Below are positions 1 to 8,620 of a stretch of 64,000 nucleotides of DNA, piece by piece. The number at the start of each line of letters is the position of its first letter. The first letter of the stretch is position 1. The notes below the pieces were generated by a model. That model was not told where the DNA came from and ran no database searches. It saw only the letters and a list, made by a program, of their open reading frames with translations. The position numbers and the translations under genes are program-made. Source of the stretch: Pseudomonas sp. B21-040 (GTDB taxonomy: Bacteria > Pseudomonadota > Gammaproteobacteria > Pseudomonadales > Pseudomonadaceae); assembly GCF_024748695.1 (NCBI RefSeq), contig NZ_CP087176.1, positions 613,501-677,500 on the forward strand. Reading direction: 5' to 3'.

Positions 1-438
1 CAGCAGATCGGATTTGCAGATCCCCGGCCCGCCCTTGCGCGGGAGTTTGTCGCCGGCCGACACGTCGATCACGTAGATGGTCAGGTCGGACAATTCCGGG
101 CTGAACGTTGCCGACAGGTTGTCGCCACCGGACTCCACCAGAATCAGGTCCAGCCCCGGAAAGCGGCGGTTGAGTTGATCCACGGCTTCGAGGTTGATCG
201 AGGCGTCTTCGCGGATCGCCGTGTGCGGGCAGCCGCCGGTTTCCACGCCGATGATTCGCTCGGGTGCCAGGGCTTCGTTGCGCACCAGAAAATCGGCGTC
301 TTCGCGGGTGTAGATGTCGTTGGTGACGACCGCCAGGTTGTAGCGCTCGCGCAGGGTCAGGCACAGGGCCAGGGTCAGGGCGGTTTTGCCGGAACCGACC
401 GGGCCGCCGATACCGACACGTAGAGGTTGTGTGTTCAT
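1..438 (-). CDS. ureG: Urease accessory GTPase UreG (3' part outside window)
   Basis: UreG is the SIMIBI-class GTPase that couples GTP hydrolysis to nickel delivery into apo-urease, together with UreD, UreF and UreE. The start ATG lies at 438, and 146 codons are present before the window edge removes the C-terminus. The P-loop GGPVGSGKT is at residues 11-19. It is followed by the metal-site stretch with E-T-G-G-C-P-H-T and by the LVESGGDNL segment, all typical of UreG. It lies 23 nt downstream of ureF in the same direction, so it belongs to a ureE-ureF-ureG operon. The identification is firm; only the C-terminal part cannot be checked. Confidence 0.97.
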   Translation of the reverse strand, partial: MNTQPLRVGIGGPVGSGKTALTLALCLTLRERYNLAVVTNDIYTREDADFLVRNEALAPERIIGVETGGCPHTAIREDASINLEAVDQLNRRFPGLDLILVESGGDNLSATFSPELSDLTIYVIDVSAGDKLPRKGGPGICKSDLL

Positions 439-461
439 GTGATTCTCCAAGCTAAAAGGCC

Positions 462-1136
462 CTAGGAACGGAACAGACGGCTGTACTGGCGCTCATGGGC
501 CATGCACGCCAGGGACAGGCCAAAAGCGGCGCTGCCATAGTGTTCGGGGTTGATTCGGGTGGCGTCCTGCTGGGCTTGTTGCAGCAGCGGCAGCAATTCA
601 CTGGTCAGGCTTTGGGCGGCTTGCTGGCCCAGCGGCAGGGTTTTCATCAGTACGGCCAATTGGTTTTCCAGCCAGCTCCAGAGCCACGCGGCCAGCGCAT
701 CCTGGGGACAGATTCCCCAGGCCCGTGCCGCCAGCGCCCAACCGAGGGCCAGATGCGGTTCGGGGCGTTGGTCGAGGAAGGCGCGAGCCGGCGCGTCCAG
801 CTCCGGTAAACCGTTGAGCAGTTGCTGCAAGGAATAGCCCATCTGTCGGCTCTCTTGATGCAGCTCGCGGGTTTCCCGACTGGCACGGTGTTGTTCACAG
901 CGTCGGAGCAATTCGGGCCAGTTCTCTTCGGCCGCCGCCGTGCAATGGGCAAGCAGCAGCGGCGCCTCGAACCGTGCCAGGTTGAGCAGCAATTGATCAC
1001 TGATCCAGCGTCGTGCGCCGTCCGCATTGCTTACGCGACCGTTTTCCACCGCCATTTCCAGACCCTGGGAATAGCTGTAGCCGCCAATCGGCAGCTGCGG
1101 GCTGGCCAGGCGCAGCAGCGCCCAGGCCGGGTTCAT
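462..1136 (-). CDS. ureF: Urease accessory protein UreF
   Basis: UreF is the all-helical accessory protein that bridges UreD and UreG in the urease maturation complex and acts in the cytoplasm. The 224-residue product has the usual length. It opens with the family hallmark [20 protein letters not shown] and ends with the conserved Y-S-R-L-F-R-S tail. Its ATG overlaps the ureE stop codon by four bases (ATGA), indicating translational coupling, and ureG follows after a short gap. Nothing is missing. Confidence 0.97.
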   Translation of the reverse strand: MNPAWALLRLASPQLPIGGYSYSQGLEMAVENGRVSNADGARRWISDQLLLNLARFEAPLLLAHCTAAAEENWPELLRRCEQHRASRETRELHQESRQMGYSLQQLLNGLPELDAPARAFLDQRPEPHLALGWALAARAWGICPQDALAAWLWSWLENQLAVLMKTLPLGQQAAQSLTSELLPLLQQAQQDATRINPEHYGSAAFGLSLACMAHERQYSRLFRS

Positions 1137-1633
1137 AAGCGGACGCCGAACTGGTGCAGTTTCGGCGGATAGTTGAAATCTTCGTCACCGTGCCGGGAGT
1201 GGTGGTGGCCTCCGCCATAGGCGCCGTGTTCCGGCTGGAAAGGTGCTTCGAGGCTTTCGACCTTGGCATCCAGCTGTTCGAGCATGGCTTTGAGCACGTA
1301 ATCGTCGAGCAGGCGCAGCCAGCCATCACCGACCTGCAGGGCGACATGGCGATTGCCGAGGTGATAGGCGGCGCGAGTCAGCTCGAAGGCATTGGCGCAG
1401 GTAACGTGCAGCAATTGTTCGGGGCGGGCGCAGACACGCACGATGCGCCCGTCTTCGGCTTGCAGGCATTCGCCGTCATACAGGGGCGGCTGTCCGCGCT
1501 CCAAAAACAACCCGACGTCTTCACCTTCGGCACTGAAACAGCGCAAACGGCTTTTGCTCCGGGCTTCGAAGGTCAGGTGCAATTCGGCGGCCCAGACGGG
1601 TTGAGGGTCGATTCTGCGATGAATCACCAGCAT
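1133..1633 (-). CDS. ureE: Urease nickel metallochaperone UreE
   Basis: UreE binds nickel and passes it to the UreG/UreF/UreD complex. The start at 1633 gives MLVIHRRI and 166 residues, the usual form. Upstream in-frame codons (to 1789) are rejected because they read through a non-conserved, proline-rich stretch. The C-terminus is His-rich (EHGAYGGGHHHSRHGDEDF), the expected nickel-binding tail. It is the first gene of the ureEFG group and overlaps ureF by 4 nt. An intrinsic terminator for the upstream gene desT sits at 1790-1815, so ureE must have its own promoter in 1634-1790. Confidence 0.96.
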   Translation of the reverse strand: MLVIHRRIDPQPVWAAELHLTFEARSKSRLRCFSAEGEDVGLFLERGQPPLYDGECLQAEDGRIVRVCARPEQLLHVTCANAFELTRAAYHLGNRHVALQVGDGWLRLLDDYVLKAMLEQLDAKVESLEAPFQPEHGAYGGGHHHSRHGDEDFNYPPKLHQFGVRL

Positions 1634-1789
1634 CGGAAGGCTTCCAGCAATGGACATTGCTGAGGCTAGAGCAAGGGGCTTGCCAATCGGGCAATACGTA
1701 GGAAATACCTGTCGGAGTGCAGGGGGTGGTGTGCAAAGTTGGTTGAAGTTGGTGCGAGGAGGGGTGTGGTGCACCAATTTGCGGCGCAC

Positions 1790-1815
1790 AAAAAAAGATC
1801 GCCATTGAGGCGATC
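1790..1815 (-). terminator. Intrinsic terminator after desT
   Basis: On the minus strand the sequence reads GATCGCC-TCAAT-GGCGATC followed by six T. This is a perfect 7-bp stem with a U-tract, 12 nt after the desT stop codon. It separates desT from the ureEFG operon although all these genes point the same way. Confidence 0.85.
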
Positions 1816-1826
1816 AATTCAGGCGG

Positions 1827-2459
1827 TCATTCGGTGCTGCCGAGTCCTTGCCAATGCTTCAAACCGATAAAGATAAAGCGCAGTTGCTGAGTGATTTTCG
1901 CTTGAGGTGTCAAATGTTCAGGCAGCGCCTCGGCCGGCGGATCAATGATCTCGGGCAAGGTCGCAAACACACTTTTGACGATCAGATCAGCCATGACGCT
2001 CAGGCCGCCAATGTCGAGGTGTTGCAGCTTGGGCATCAAGGACAGGTCGGCTGCCAGGTCCGAGCTGATGTCTTCGCGCAAACGTGCGATGGCCTGGCGT
2101 ACCGGCAGTGATCCGCCGTACTGCTCGCGGGCCAGAAACAGGAATTGCGAGCGATTGGCGCTGACCACGTCGAGAAAGATCCGTACCGACGCATCAATAA
2201 TGCCGCCCATGACGAATTCGTTATGGCGCACCAGGCGAATGGTTTCACGGAAGGTCTGACCGACTTCGCTCACCAGCACCAGCCCCAGTTCGTCCATATC
2301 GGCGAAATGCCGGTAGAAACCGGTGGGCACGATGCCGGCGGTTCTCGCTACTTCGCGCAGGCTGAGACTGCCGAATCCTCGGCCGCATTCCATCAGGTGG
2401 CGTGCAGCGTCCATCAGGGCGTTGCGGGTCTGTTGTTTCTGTTCGGCGCGGGGCAGCAT
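1827..2459 (-). CDS. desT: TetR-family fatty-acid desaturation regulator DesT-like
   Basis: This is a 210-residue TetR-type repressor. The N-terminal helix-turn-helix (about residues 14-60) contains SLSLREVARTAGIVPTGFYR, a pattern shared by the FabR/DesT group. That group senses acyl-CoA saturation and controls unsaturated fatty-acid synthesis. In P. aeruginosa, desT lies next to ureE exactly as here, which supports orthology. The desaturase genes desC-desB, which DesT represses in P. aeruginosa, are not next to this gene; the next gene encodes an unrelated repeat protein. Family assignment is firm, orthology likely, and the regulon in this organism is inferred. Confidence 0.85.
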   Translation of the reverse strand: MLPRAEQKQQTRNALMDAARHLMECGRGFGSLSLREVARTAGIVPTGFYRHFADMDELGLVLVSEVGQTFRETIRLVRHNEFVMGGIIDASVRIFLDVVSANRSQFLFLAREQYGGSLPVRQAIARLREDISSDLAADLSLMPKLQHLDIGGLSVMADLIVKSVFATLPEIIDPPAEALPEHLTPQAKITQQLRFIFIGLKHWQGLGSTE

Positions 2460-2570
2460 CGCAAGGGTGTTTTCTGGACAAGACAGCGGCGCACTCTAGC
2501 AAATCGGCTTCGCTGGCGTCGAACGACTATCGGGGGATCAAGCGGGGAAACATGGCTTCACTATAAGTCA

Positions 2571-2600
2571 AAAGCCCAATCCGGGGATTGGGCTTTTTTT
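2571..2600 (-). terminator. Intrinsic terminator after the repeat-protein gene
   Basis: AAAGCCCAAT and ATTGGGCTTT form a 10-bp stem around a CCGGGG loop. The hairpin lies 17 nt beyond the stop of the minus-strand repeat-protein gene and ends in T residues on that strand (TTTTGACTT). The longer T-run is on the plus strand, but no plus-strand gene precedes it. Confidence 0.75.
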
Positions 2601-2616
2601 CAGGGCCGCCATGGGC

Positions 2617-3003
2617 TTAGCTCACAGCGCTGTTGCGTTCGATCACACGGTCACCACCGCCTTCAGCCAGGGTTTGGCCTTGTGGGGTGCGGTCGGAACC
2701 GCCTTCAGCCAGGGTCTGGCCTTGTGGGGTACGGTCGGAGCCACCTTCAGCCAGGGTTTGGCCTTGTGGAGTACGGTCCGAACCATCTTGGGTGATCAAG
2801 CCTTTTTCTTTCAGGCGATCGTTACCGCCTTCGGCAAGTGTCTGGCCTTGTGGGGTGCGGCTGGAACCATCGGCGGCAACGGTTTGGCTGAACACCGATT
2901 GGTTGTCTTTGACTTGCGGAGTGGCCTGATCCGCGGCTGGCAAAGCGAAAGCGGTGCTGGCTAGCATCGAGAGGGTCAGGCTAAGCAGTAATTGGCGTTT
3001 CAT
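2617..3003 (-). CDS. Secreted small protein with 14-residue repeats
   Basis: The product is 128 residues with a clear Sec signal peptide (MKRQLLLSLTLSMLASTAFA, cleavage near residue 20). The start at 3003 is chosen because GGAG lies just upstream and because it begins the signal peptide. The mature part holds four copies of a 14-residue unit GSDRTPQGQTLAEG, three in tandem at the C-terminus and one separated copy before them. No enzymatic motif or cysteine is visible, and the polar, Gly-rich units suggest a disordered periplasmic or extracellular protein. I do not recognise a function. It stands alone, with its own promoter region upstream and a terminator downstream. Confidence 0.8.
   Translation of the reverse strand: MKRQLLLSLTLSMLASTAFALPAADQATPQVKDNQSVFSQTVAADGSSRTPQGQTLAEGGNDRLKEKGLITQDGSDRTPQGQTLAEGGSDRTPQGQTLAEGGSDRTPQGQTLAEGGGDRVIERNSAVS
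2656..2865 (-). repeat. 42-nt coding repeats (4 copies)
   Basis: Units at 2656-2697, 2698-2739 and 2740-2781 are contiguous and nearly identical. A fourth, more diverged unit lies at 2824-2865. Each encodes the 14-residue motif of the secreted protein. The near identity at DNA level suggests copy number could change by slippage or recombination. Confidence 0.85.
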
Positions 3004-3391
3004 GATGGGTTGCTCCTTGGGGGGGCGATAAAGTGGGTACGAGGGCAATGCTACTCTCGATAAATCGATATGAAAGTTCATAACCGCAATGGTAATAATC
3101 AACAGAATTGATTGTTCTGCTGAGAGCCTCTAAACCGGGCGTTTTCGGCGAGTGTTTTTGCACCGAGGTGGGTATTTCCGACTCACTCGCGCCGCACAAA
3201 AGTGCGGGTGGGGTAACGCCGTTTAGAGCGCGCAGGTTGATCGCGCCCGATTATTTGAACGTTAATTGGCTTTTCGGTTAAACCTGCGCACCTTTTCCCA
3301 GTCCTAGATTTCATGGCAGGCCGGTTCTGGCCTAACGTTTCACACGTGCGTCGCGGTCAGGACGCTCAGTCGTTTCAAGGAGCCCTGTGCA
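3004..3391. other. Intergenic region between divergent genes
   Basis: These 388 nt separate the repeat-protein gene (minus) from the AsmA-like gene (plus) and should hold both promoters. The part near 3050-3120 is AT-rich. Near the AsmA start there is a GGCC-flanked hairpin (about 3318-3335). No convincing gene or recognisable operator was seen. Confidence 0.5.
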
Positions 3392-5467
3392 ATGACGCGC
3401 CCCCCTAAAATTGTTGCCTGGATCTTTGCCAGCCTGGTTGTTCTGCTGGCGATACTCGTACTGGTCATCGTGTTCTTCGATTGGAACCGGATCAAACCCG
3501 CGATAAACAACAAAGTCACCGAAGAACTGCACCGAGCATTCGCCATCAATGGCAACCTCGCGGTGGTCTGGCAGCGCGAGCTCGACGAGGCTGGCTGGCG
3601 GGCCTGGGTGCCGTGGCCGCATGTGGTCGCCGAAGACTTGAGCCTGGGCAACCCGGACTGGTTGAAGCAGCCGCAGATGGTCACCCTCAAACGCGTAGAG
3701 CTACGTATTTCACCGCTCGCCTTGCTGGCGCAGCGGGTGGTGATCCCGCGAATCGACCTGACCGAGCCGAACGCCAACCTGCAGCGCCTGGCCGATGGTC
3801 GCGCCAACTGGACGTTCAAATTCGACCCCAAGGACCCGAACGCCGAACCTTCGAACTGGGGGGTGGACATCGGCGCGATCGGCTTCGACAAAGGCCATGT
3901 CACCCTCGACGATCAGAGCTTGAAGACTCAACTGGATGTGCTGATCGACCCGCTGGGCAAACCCGTTCCGTTCAGTGACATCGTCGGTGACAAAGCGGCG
4001 AAAACCGCACAGGAAAAGGGGGCCGCGCCACAGGACTACGCCTTCGCGCTCAAGGTCAAAGGCCAGTACCACGCGCAGAAACTCGAAGGCTCCGGCAAGA
4101 TCGGTGGGTTGCTGGCCCTGCAGGATGCGGCCAAGCCGTTTCCCCTGCAGGCCCAGGTGAAAATTGCCGATACCAGCGTCGAGTTGGCCGGCACGTTGAC
4201 CGATCCCCTGAACCTCGGCGCGCTGGATCTGCGACTGAAATTGGCTGGCACCAGCCTGGGCAATTTGTATCCGCTGACCGGCGTGACGCTGCCGGATACA
4301 TCGCCTTACGCCACCGACGGGCACTTGATCGCCAGGCTGCATGAGCCCAGCGGCGCAGTGTTCCGCTATGAAGAATTCAACGGCAAGATCGGTGAGAGCG
4401 ACATCCATGGCAGCCTGGCTTATGTCGCCAGCCAGCCTCGGCCGAAACTCAGCGGTTCATTGCTCTCCAATCAATTGCTGTTTGCCGACCTTGCACCGTT
4501 GATTGGCGCCGACTCCAACGCCAAACAAAAGGAGCGCGGTGGCGACAGTAAACAGCCGCCGGACAAAGTGCTGCCGGTCGAAGAGTTCAAGACCGAGCGC
4601 TGGCGTGACATGGACGCCGATGTCGAATTCACCGGCAAGCGCATCGTCCACAGCGAAAAACTGCCGTTCAACGACCTGTATACGCACCTGGTCCTGACCG
4701 ACGGGGAGCTGCGACTTGAGCCCCTGCGTTTTGGCGTGGCCGGGGGCAACCTGGAGGCGCAGATTCGCTTGAATGGCCGGACCGAACCGTTGGAAGGCCA
4801 AGCGAAACTCACGGCCCGCAAGTTCAAACTCAAGCAACTGTTCCCGACGTTCGAGCCGATGAAAACCAGTTTCGGCGAGCTCAATGGCGATGCCGACATT
4901 TCGGGGCGCGGCAACTCGGTGGCCAAGCTGTTGGGCAGTGCCAACGGCAATCTGAAAATGCTCATCAATGACGGGGCGATCAGCCGCGAGTTGATGGAAT
5001 TGGCCGGGCTGAACGTCGGTAACTATGTGGTCGGCAAAATCTTTGGCGACAAGGAAGTGAAGATCAATTGCGCGGCGGCCGACTTCGATATCAAGACCGG
5101 GTTGGCGACCACGCGGCTGTTCGTCTTCGATACCGAGAACGCAATCATCTATATCGATGGCACCGCGAACATGGCCACGGAACAACTGGACCTGACCATC
5201 ACGCCGGAGTCGAAGGGCTGGCGCCTGATTTCGTTGCGCTCGCCACTGTATGTGCGGGGCCCGTTCATCAAGCCGGATGCCGGGGTGAAAGCGGTGCCGC
5301 TGATGCTGCGCGGGGCGGGAATGGTCGCCCTGGGCGTGATCGCCGCTCCGGCGGCGGGGTTGCTGGCGTTGGTGGCACCCAGTGGTGACGCGCCAAACCA
5401 GTGTGCGCCGTTGCTGGAACAGATGAAGGCGGGGAAAGCGCCGGTGACCGTCAAACCCACCAAGTGA
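3392..5467 (+). CDS. AsmA-family inner-membrane protein
   Basis: The 691-residue product starts with a cytoplasmic tip and one strongly hydrophobic segment (about residues 5-28), then a long periplasmic portion. The first conserved block (FDWNRIKPAINNKVTEELHR) and the C-terminal GNLKMLINDGAISRELMELAGLNVGNYV and IDGTANMATEQLDLTI blocks are typical of the AsmA family. AsmA-like proteins resemble bridge-type lipid transporters and affect outer-membrane lipid homeostasis, so a role in envelope lipid traffic is inferred. It is a monocistronic gene followed by a REP pair. No internal disruption is seen. Confidence 0.9.
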   Translation: MTRPPKIVAWIFASLVVLLAILVLVIVFFDWNRIKPAINNKVTEELHRAFAINGNLAVVWQRELDEAGWRAWVPWPHVVAEDLSLGNPDWLKQPQMVTLKRVELRISPLALLAQRVVIPRIDLTEPNANLQRLADGRANWTFKFDPKDPNAEPSNWGVDIGAIGFDKGHVTLDDQSLKTQLDVLIDPLGKPVPFSDIVGDKAAKTAQEKGAAPQDYAFALKVKGQYHAQKLEGSGKIGGLLALQDAAKPFPLQAQVKIADTSVELAGTLTDPLNLGALDLRLKLAGTSLGNLYPLTGVTLPDTSPYATDGHLIARLHEPSGAVFRYEEFNGKIGESDIHGSLAYVASQPRPKLSGSLLSNQLLFADLAPLIGADSNAKQKERGGDSKQPPDKVLPVEEFKTERWRDMDADVEFTGKRIVHSEKLPFNDLYTHLVLTDGELRLEPLRFGVAGGNLEAQIRLNGRTEPLEGQAKLTARKFKLKQLFPTFEPMKTSFGELNGDADISGRGNSVAKLLGSANGNLKMLINDGAISRELMELAGLNVGNYVVGKIFGDKEVKINCAAADFDIKTGLATTRLFVFDTENAIIYIDGTANMATEQLDLTITPESKGWRLISLRSPLYVRGPFIKPDAGVKAVPLMLRGAGMVALGVIAAPAAGLLALVAPSGDAPNQCAPLLEQMKAGKAPVTVKPTK

Positions 5468-5490
5468 ATTGCGGCGTCTGTAAAGACGTC

Positions 5491-5582
5491 ATCGCGGGCA
5501 AGCCATGCTCCCACAGGGATTTGAGTCGATCACAGCAGTCGATTTCACCGCGCAACCTGTGGGAGCCGGGCTTGCCCGCGAT
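5491..5582. repeat. REP/BIME inverted pair
   Basis: ATCGCGGGCAAGCC at 5491 and its inverse ending GGCTTGCCCGCGAT at 5582 (arms 5491-5516 and 5557-5582) form an inverted REP pair between convergent genes. Such units can form cruciforms and mRNA 3' hairpins. Confidence 0.85.
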
Positions 5583-5598
5583 GGCGGTATGTCAGGCG

Positions 5599-6513
5599 CT
5601 ACAGGTCCTTCAGTATGCCCGCATGCCCGGACAACAACGCTTCCTCACGCAACCATGCAAAAAATGCCCGTACCGGCGGATGACGCTCGCGACCCGGCAC
5701 ACACAGTGCGCTATACCCGGCCCCGTCGACTTGAATGTCGCCCTTGTAGGGCACCAGCAAACCGCTGGCCACGCTTTCTGACACCAGAATATTGCTCGCG
5801 AGCACCAGCCCTTGCCCGGCAATCGCCGCTTGCAGGGCGTAATGCTCTTCGTCGTATTCACGCACCGCAGGTTGTTCCTTCAGCCAGGTTTCGCCGGACT
5901 TGGCGCACCAGGCCTCCCAGCCATGGGCATACAACTTGGAATTGTGCCAACGCACGCTGATCAGCGCGGGTGTCCGCTGGGCCGCCAGCGCCACTTGCTC
6001 GGGTGAGCCATACACGCCGAAGGACTCATCAAACAGGCACAAGCCATACAGGTTGGGGTAGTCGTCGAGGCTGTAGCGCAGGACCAGATCGACACTGGCG
6101 TCCTGATGCAAATCGATGACTTCGCAATGGGTGTCCAGGCGCAGGCTGATGCCGGGGTGGCGCGCGTAAAAGCGTCCGAGGCGCGGCACCAGCCACAACG
6201 CGGCGAAGGCGGCGGTGGTGGAGAGGGTCAGGTGTGTGCCGCTGTGTTGCGGGCGCAAGGTGTCGACGCTTTGCGCCACGTCCAGAAAAGCACCGTGCAG
6301 GCTGTGGAACAACCGCTCACCGCCGTCGGTCAAGCGCACCTGCCGTGGCAGGCGTTCAAACAGCGGCACGCCGAGCCAGGTTTCCAGCGAGCGAATTTGA
6401 TGGGACACCGCCGTCGGCGTCACCGAGAGTTCTTGTGCGGCCGCCTTGAAGCTCAGCAAGCGGGAGGCGGATTCGAAGGCGCGCAGGGCGGTCAACGGCA
6501 GCGAAGCAAACAT
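5599..6513 (-). CDS. LysR-family transcriptional regulator
   Basis: 304 residues with the start at 6513, preceded by GGAG. An upstream in-frame start at 6543 lacks a ribosome-binding site and would cover the putative operator. The N-terminal winged helix-turn-helix (about residues 7-65) has the pattern AFESASRLLSFKAAAQELSV then TPTAVSHQIRSLE, close to the GcvA-like subgroup. The rest is the LysR substrate-binding domain. It is divergent from the azoreductase/SMR pair, a usual arrangement for a LysR regulator and its target, so control of azoR is inferred. The inducer is unknown. Confidence 0.9.
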   Translation of the reverse strand: MFASLPLTALRAFESASRLLSFKAAAQELSVTPTAVSHQIRSLETWLGVPLFERLPRQVRLTDGGERLFHSLHGAFLDVAQSVDTLRPQHSGTHLTLSTTAAFAALWLVPRLGRFYARHPGISLRLDTHCEVIDLHQDASVDLVLRYSLDDYPNLYGLCLFDESFGVYGSPEQVALAAQRTPALISVRWHNSKLYAHGWEAWCAKSGETWLKEQPAVREYDEEHYALQAAIAGQGLVLASNILVSESVASGLLVPYKGDIQVDGAGYSALCVPGRERHPPVRAFFAWLREEALLSGHAGILKDL

Positions 6514-6528
6514 TGAGAAACTCCATAG

Positions 6529-6543
6529 ATGAAATGGATTCAT
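6529..6543. promoter_or_regulatory. Putative LysR T-N11-A operator
   Basis: ATGAA-ATGGA-TTCAT is a perfect 5-bp inverted repeat with the T-N11-A form preferred by LysR proteins. It lies in the 121-nt gap between the divergent LysR and azoreductase genes, directly upstream of the LysR start codon. Confidence 0.45.
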
Positions 6544-6634
6544 CCAGACTGATTTCTGCTCATTTGAAGCGGTTGGCTGGGAGCATCAAGCTGCAAGCCA
6601 CAAGCCGTTTGAGTGTAATCCCAAGGAGATTCAG

Positions 6635-7273
6635 ATGAGTACAATTCTTGCCGTTCACGCCAGCCCCCGTGGCGATCGTTCGCACTCCCGGCGTTTGGCC
6701 GAAGTGTTTCTTGCAGCTTGGCAGGCGCACCATCCGCAGGCCCGGTTGACCCGACGTGAAGTCGGGCGGGCGCTGATTCCGCCGGTCAATGAAGCCTTTG
6801 TGGCCGCCGCGTTTTACCCCGAACCCCAGGCACGACCGCTGTCGATGCAGGCCGACCTCGCGTTCAGCGATGAACTGGTCGGCGAATTGCTCGGGCACGA
6901 CCTGCTGGTGATTTCCACGCCGATGCACAACTTCAGCGTACCCAGTGGCCTCAAGGCCTGGATCGATCAAATTGTGCGGCTCGGGTTGACGTTCAATCAC
7001 ACGCTGGACAATGGCGTGGCCCAATACGAACCGCTGGTTCAAGGCAAAAAAGCCTTGATCGTCACCAGTCGCGGCGGCTTCGGGTTCGGCCCGGGCGGTG
7101 AGCTGGAAGCCATGAACCATGCCGATCCGTTGTTGCGCACGGCGCTGGGATTCATCGGTATTACCGACATCACCGTGGTCGCCGCCGAGGGCGAAGAGTC
7201 CGAGGCGCGTACGTTCCAGGTCTCTGCCGCCGAGGCCGAGCAGCGTTTGCTGGCGCTGGCCAGGGAGTTTTAG
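6635..7273 (+). CDS. azoR: FMN-dependent NADH:azo/quinone oxidoreductase (AzoR family)
   Basis: The 212-residue flavodoxin-fold enzyme uses FMN and NAD(P)H to reduce azo bonds and quinones in the cytoplasm. The start is preceded by AAGGAG. Visible family features are the N-terminal phosphate-binding loop SPRGDRSHS (residues 10-18), the FMN-loop [17 protein letters not shown], and the SRGGFGFG segment. The stop codon abuts the ATG of the SMR gene with no gap, so the two are co-transcribed. Quinone or electrophile detoxification is inferred from the family and the linked efflux gene. Confidence 0.92.
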   Translation: MSTILAVHASPRGDRSHSRRLAEVFLAAWQAHHPQARLTRREVGRALIPPVNEAFVAAAFYPEPQARPLSMQADLAFSDELVGELLGHDLLVISTPMHNFSVPSGLKAWIDQIVRLGLTFNHTLDNGVAQYEPLVQGKKALIVTSRGGFGFGPGGELEAMNHADPLLRTALGFIGITDITVVAAEGEESEARTFQVSAAEAEQRLLALAREF

Positions 7274-7579
7274 ATGGCCTGGCTGTTTCTGCTGATCGCC
7301 GCCGGGTTCGAAGTCACCTTCGCGATGGGCATGAAGTACGCCGAAGGTTTCACCCGGCTCTGGCCGTCGCTGATCACAGTGGTGGCGGCGGTGGGCGGGA
7401 TTTACTTCCTGACCCTGGCCATGCGCGAGTTGCCAGTGAGCATCGCGTATCCGATCTGGACCGCCATCGGTTCACTGGGCACGGTGTTTCTCGGGTTTGC
7501 GCTGCTGGGCGAAAGCCTGACGGCGATCAAAGTGGTGTCGGTCGGGCTGATCGTGGCGGGCGTGGTGGGGTTGAAGTAG
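7274..7579 (+). CDS. Small multidrug resistance (SMR) family transporter
   Basis: The 101-residue protein has four predicted membrane helices and the essential SMR glutamate at position 13 (AAGFEVTFAMGMKY). The PIWTAIGSLGTVFLG block is characteristic of the family. SMR proteins work as dual-topology dimers that exchange protons for guanidinium or quaternary cations. This sequence resembles SugE/Gdx and EmrE about equally by eye, so the substrate is left open. The gene starts directly after the azoR stop codon, indicating translational coupling. Confidence 0.88.
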   Translation: MAWLFLLIAAGFEVTFAMGMKYAEGFTRLWPSLITVVAAVGGIYFLTLAMRELPVSIAYPIWTAIGSLGTVFLGFALLGESLTAIKVVSVGLIVAGVVGLK

Positions 7580-7687
7580 GGTGGATGTCATAAACTGGTC
7601 GTCGAGTTGTCATGTTCGGTGACGATGCTTGGCTGACGTCTTGCCTCGCGCCTTGCTTCATCTCCTCGACCACAAGGACGTTCGCCC

Positions 7688-8578
7688 ATGTCGCAAGGTT
7701 CCGCTACACGCTACCCGCTGGTGTTGGTCCCGGGAATGCTCGGGTTTATCCGACTTGTGCTCTATCCGTATTGGTACGGCATCGTCTCGGCCCTGCGCCA
7801 GGGTGGGGCGACCGTGTTTGCGGTGCAGGTCTCGCCGCTCAATTCCAATGAGGTGCGCGGCGAGCAACTGCTGGCGCGTATCGAACAAATCCTGCACGAG
7901 ACCGGGGCCGCGAAGGTCAACCTGATCGGCCACAGCCAGGGTTCGCTCACCGCGCGTTACGCTGCTGCCAAACGACCGGACCTGGTGGCGTCGGTGACCT
8001 CGGTGGCCGGGCCGAATCACGGTTCGGAACTGGCCGATTACCTGCACAAGCACTACCCGCACGACAGCGTAAAGGGCCGCCTGTTGAGCGGTCTGTTGCG
8101 GTTGATCAATGCCTTGATGTGCCTGCTCGACACCGGCTATCGCGGGCCGAAACTGCCGGTGGATATCCATGCGTCCCATCACTCACTCACCTGCGAAGGC
8201 GTGGCGCTGTTCAATCAGCGTTATCCACAAGGCCTGCCTGAAACCTGGGGCGGGCATGGACCGGAGGAGGTCTACGGCGTGCGTTATTACTCGTGGTCCG
8301 GGACGTTACAGCCGGGCAAGACCGATCGTGGGCGCAATCTGTTTGACGGGACCAATCGCAGTTGCCGGCTATTTGCCCAAACGTTTGTGAACGAGGCCGG
8401 GTATTGCGACGGGATGGTCGGGCGGTACAGTTCGCACCTGGGCACGGTGATTGGCGATGAGTATCCGCTGGACCACTTCGACATCGTCAATCAATCGCTG
8501 GGATGGGTGGGCAAGGGCGCCGAGCCGATCCGGTTGTTTGTCGAGCATGCGGCACGGCTAAAAGCAGCCGGCGTGTAA
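7688..8578 (+). CDS. Family I-type triacylglycerol lipase
   Basis: A 296-residue alpha/beta hydrolase. The oxyanion-hole strand LVLVPGMLGF is at residues 11-20 and the nucleophile elbow GHSQG is at 81-85 (Ser83). Asp241 and His263 are 22 residues apart, the spacing of the Asp-His pair in Pseudomonas LipA, and His263 sits in the LDHFD motif. Unlike secreted LipA, there is no visible N-terminal signal peptide and no neighbouring lif foldase gene, so this may be a cell-associated lipase or be exported another way. It stands alone between the SMR gene and a convergent transporter gene. Confidence 0.88.
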   Translation: MSQGSATRYPLVLVPGMLGFIRLVLYPYWYGIVSALRQGGATVFAVQVSPLNSNEVRGEQLLARIEQILHETGAAKVNLIGHSQGSLTARYAAAKRPDLVASVTSVAGPNHGSELADYLHKHYPHDSVKGRLLSGLLRLINALMCLLDTGYRGPKLPVDIHASHHSLTCEGVALFNQRYPQGLPETWGGHGPEEVYGVRYYSWSGTLQPGKTDRGRNLFDGTNRSCRLFAQTFVNEAGYCDGMVGRYSSHLGTVIGDEYPLDHFDIVNQSLGWVGKGAEPIRLFVEHAARLKAAGV

Positions 8579-8591
8579 GCCGCCCTCTGGC

Positions 8592-8609
8592 GAGGGAGCT
8601 TGCTCCCTC
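8592..8609. repeat. Short perfect hairpin (degenerate REP)
   Basis: GAGGGAGC-TT-GCTCCCTC is a perfect 8-bp stem between the convergent lipase and EamA genes. A related GGGAGCTTGCTCCC sequence occurs near 12181. It has no T-run, so it may protect transcript ends rather than act as a classic terminator. Confidence 0.5.
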
Positions 8610-8620
8610 ACCACAAAGGA

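Noticed and set aside
1634..1789. N-terminal extension of ureE
   Set aside because: The in-frame upstream codons are non-conserved and proline/cysteine-rich; known UreE proteins start at MLVIHRRI.
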